NCBI GenBank assembly: GCA_038256565.1
Contig: JBBSKG010000028.1
Coordinates: 1-23,551 of the forward strand
Length of the DNA stretch: 23,551 nt
Origin: JACOTK01 sp038256565
Lineage (GTDB): Bacteria > Actinomycetota > Acidimicrobiia > Acidimicrobiales > CADCSY01
Direction: 5' to 3'
Shown: in pieces, positions 22,595 through 23,551 of the stretch
How the letters are laid out: the number at the start of each line of letters is the position of its first letter
Position numbering within the stretch: position 1 is the stretch's first letter
Made by a program: the position numbers and the translations under genes
The notes under the pieces: generated by a model
The model's input: the letters and a program-made list of their open reading frames with translations, nothing else
What the model was told of the DNA's origin: nothing
Databases searched by the model: none

Positions 22595-23251
22595 ATGCCG
22601 CTTTATCGTGTACGTGTCGAATTGGAAGATTCGCCTGGGCGACTTGCTCGGTTGGCAAGCAGTCTTGGCAGTGTTGGAGCAAATATCTTGAGCATTGATG
22701 TTCAAGGTCTTTACGGGGCATCGGTAGCTGATGAGATCGTGCTTCACGCCCCCGTCGAAGTGAATTTGAGTGGAATTACCAACGCCGTTGAACGTTCCGG
22801 TGCTTTAGTTTTATCTGCCGAACCCGTCGATCATCACGCAGCGGGCGATGTCCAAGTGCGATGTTACGACGCTGCTCGCTATGTGCTTGAAGCTAACAGG
22901 AATAACGGCGAGTATTCACTACAAGAAGCACTAATCAAGGTCGTTCGGGCAGACTTGGTATCTCTCATCGCAGAAGAGAACGCAACACGAGGGTTGGCCC
23001 AGGTGGCGCTTCGTGAGCAGCAAACGGTAACAGGCCCAGAGCGAGATTATTTGGGTTCCTCTTCCACTTGGATTGAAGGTGAACCCAGCTGGGCAATGGC
23101 TGCGCCCTTCGAGCGCGGATCCAAACGATGGGTCGCTGTCATGGTGCGGGGTTCGCCAGATTTCACAAGCACGGAGGCAGCACGAGTGCGAGCATTCTTG
23201 CGCTTTATTTCGGTGGTGGAAGACGTAACACTCTCGCTTGATGTCTCTTGA
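22595..23251 (+). CDS. ACT-domain protein of unknown function
   Basis: This is a 218-residue cytoplasmic protein. Residues 3-70 form an ACT ligand-binding domain: YRVRVELEDSPGRLARLA, then SVGANILSIDVQG and a hydrophobic strand DEIVLHAP, with the Gly between the first strand and helix typical of amino-acid-binding ACT domains. The rest (about 80-218) has no recognised catalytic motif; it may be a second regulatory domain, with hydrophobic strands around SLIAEEN and WVAVMVRG. It is probably a regulator or sensor of amino-acid metabolism. Start ATG 22595 follows AGGGAGGA with 6 bases of spacing, the strongest ribosome binding site in the window. It stands alone, about 110 bases before tRNA-Cys. 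Confidence 0.82.
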   Translation: MPLYRVRVELEDSPGRLARLASSLGSVGANILSIDVQGLYGASVADEIVLHAPVEVNLSGITNAVERSGALVLSAEPVDHHAAGDVQVRCYDAARYVLEANRNNGEYSLQEALIKVVRADLVSLIAEENATRGLAQVALREQQTVTGPERDYLGSSSTWIEGEPSWAMAAPFERGSKRWVAVMVRGSPDFTSTEAARVRAFLRFISVVEDVTLSLDVS

Positions 23252-23343
23252 TGTTCGGAGACACTCAAGTTAGGTAACTTCTTTGAAATGATATTTAGCC
23301 ATGATGCTTGCGGGCCTTTGTCTCTTTTGCTTGTGCTTGCCAC

Positions 23344-23349
23344 TAGGGT
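23344..23349 (+). promoter_or_regulatory. Candidate -10 element for tRNA-Cys (TAGGGT)
   Basis: TAGGGT lies 10 bases before the mature tRNA start; TTGTCT at 23319-23324 is a possible -35 box with 19-base spacing. The position fits a short 5' leader. This is inference. Confidence 0.35.
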
Positions 23350-23359
23350 GATTAACTCC

Positions 23360-23434
23360 GGCGGCGTGGCCGAGTGGTTTAGGCAAGGGCCTGCAAAGCC
23401 TTGTACACCGGTTCGATTCCGGTCGCCGCCTCCA
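23360..23434 (+). tRNA. tRNA-Cys (anticodon GCA)
   Basis: A complete cloverleaf is visible. The acceptor stem GGCGGCG pairs with CGCCGCC; the D arm is GCC-GAGTGGTTTA-GGC; the anticodon arm AGGGC-CTGCAAA-GCCTT contains anticodon GCA; the variable loop is GTAC; the T arm is ACCGG-TTCGATT-CCGGT. The discriminator base is T, as usual for tRNA-Cys, and CCA is encoded at 23432-23434. All stems pair (one G-T). It charges cysteine for UGC and UGU codons. Confidence 0.97.
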
Positions 23435-23440
23435 AGGGAT

Positions 23441-23551
23441 TGATCTGCTGTACATGTGGGTCAGATTCCATTTTCGGATTTATCGGCAGGGTCCATCAGT
23501 TACCGCTGAAACTCCCACCTCTGGTTTCGCTCCCAGCAGGCCAACCGCTAC
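23441..23551. mobile_element. Possible end of an IS21-like element downstream of tRNA-Cys
   Basis: No gene is visible in these last ~110 bases. On the plus strand GTGGGTCAG followed by CCATTTTCGG, then a second GGGTC (23458 and 23489), and a run CTCCCACCTCTGGTTTCGCT resemble the untranslated ends of IS21-family insertion sequences. No transposase or complete inverted repeat is in the window, so this rests on pattern memory only. It could equally be the start of other intergenic sequence. Confidence 0.25.

Noticed and set aside
23268..23281. Small palindrome AAGTTAGGTAACTT after the ACT gene, considered as a terminator.
   Set aside because: The loop is only two bases for the full stem and the stem is AT-rich; support is too weak.

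Overview
This 23.5 kb window looks like a chromosomal segment of a small-genome, moderate-GC actinobacterium, probably of the Acidimicrobiia type. The main evidence is the single-chain 2-oxoglutarate dehydrogenase/decarboxylase (KGD/OdhA type, an E2-like domain fused to E1), a UvrD2-like helicase ending in an HRDC domain, a DNA-binding-style Ala/Lys/Pro tail, and many GTG starts. The class-level placement is inference. Genes are tightly packed: no gene-free stretch exceeds about 240 bases, and several neighbours overlap or are separated by fewer than 10 bases.

Layout: (1) 1-3436 is a sulfate-activation block, with a cysQ-like PAP phosphatase (cut by the left edge) facing away from cysD-cysN-cysC. 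(2) 3445-5734, minus strand, holds the ribosome factor EttA followed by a two-helix membrane protein and a small Cys/His protein, apparently one operon. (3) 5824-9450 is the fused KGD. (4) 9495-10709 encodes an unusual three-part protein: a Regnase/Zc3h12a-like NYN nuclease, an S1-like domain and a histone-H1-like tail. (5) 10761-15085 is a complete ABC transporter, ATPase-permease-permease-binding lipoprotein, closest to Ugp (glycerol-3-phosphate). (6) 15093-17510 holds a FrnE/DsbA-like oxidoreductase diverging from exonuclease III, then a zinc-type CDF exporter. (7) 17650-18272 is an RHH-Doc toxin-antitoxin module. (8) 18332-21167 is a PaaI-like thioesterase converging on the UvrD2-like helicase. 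(9) 21330-23251 is a secreted metallophosphoesterase diverging from an ACT-domain protein. (10) 23360-23434 is tRNA-Cys(GCA), and the last ~110 bases may be the end of a mobile element.

Functional links: CysDNC makes APS then PAPS from sulfate, and CysQ would remove the PAP by-product. The Ugp-like importer and the secreted phosphoesterase would both fit organic-phosphorus scavenging; a PHO-box-like direct repeat precedes the phosphoesterase. The rest is mostly housekeeping: TCA cycle, translation, DNA repair and metal homeostasis.

The points most worth a second look are the NYN-S1-lysine tail protein, a recurring TANNNT hexamer 6-8 bases before eight start codons (suggesting leaderless transcription), a cysD whose family-like N-terminus extends upstream of any normal start codon, and a UvrD2-like helicase without the tetracysteine motif of its mycobacterial relatives. 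No wholly new multi-gene system is evident.
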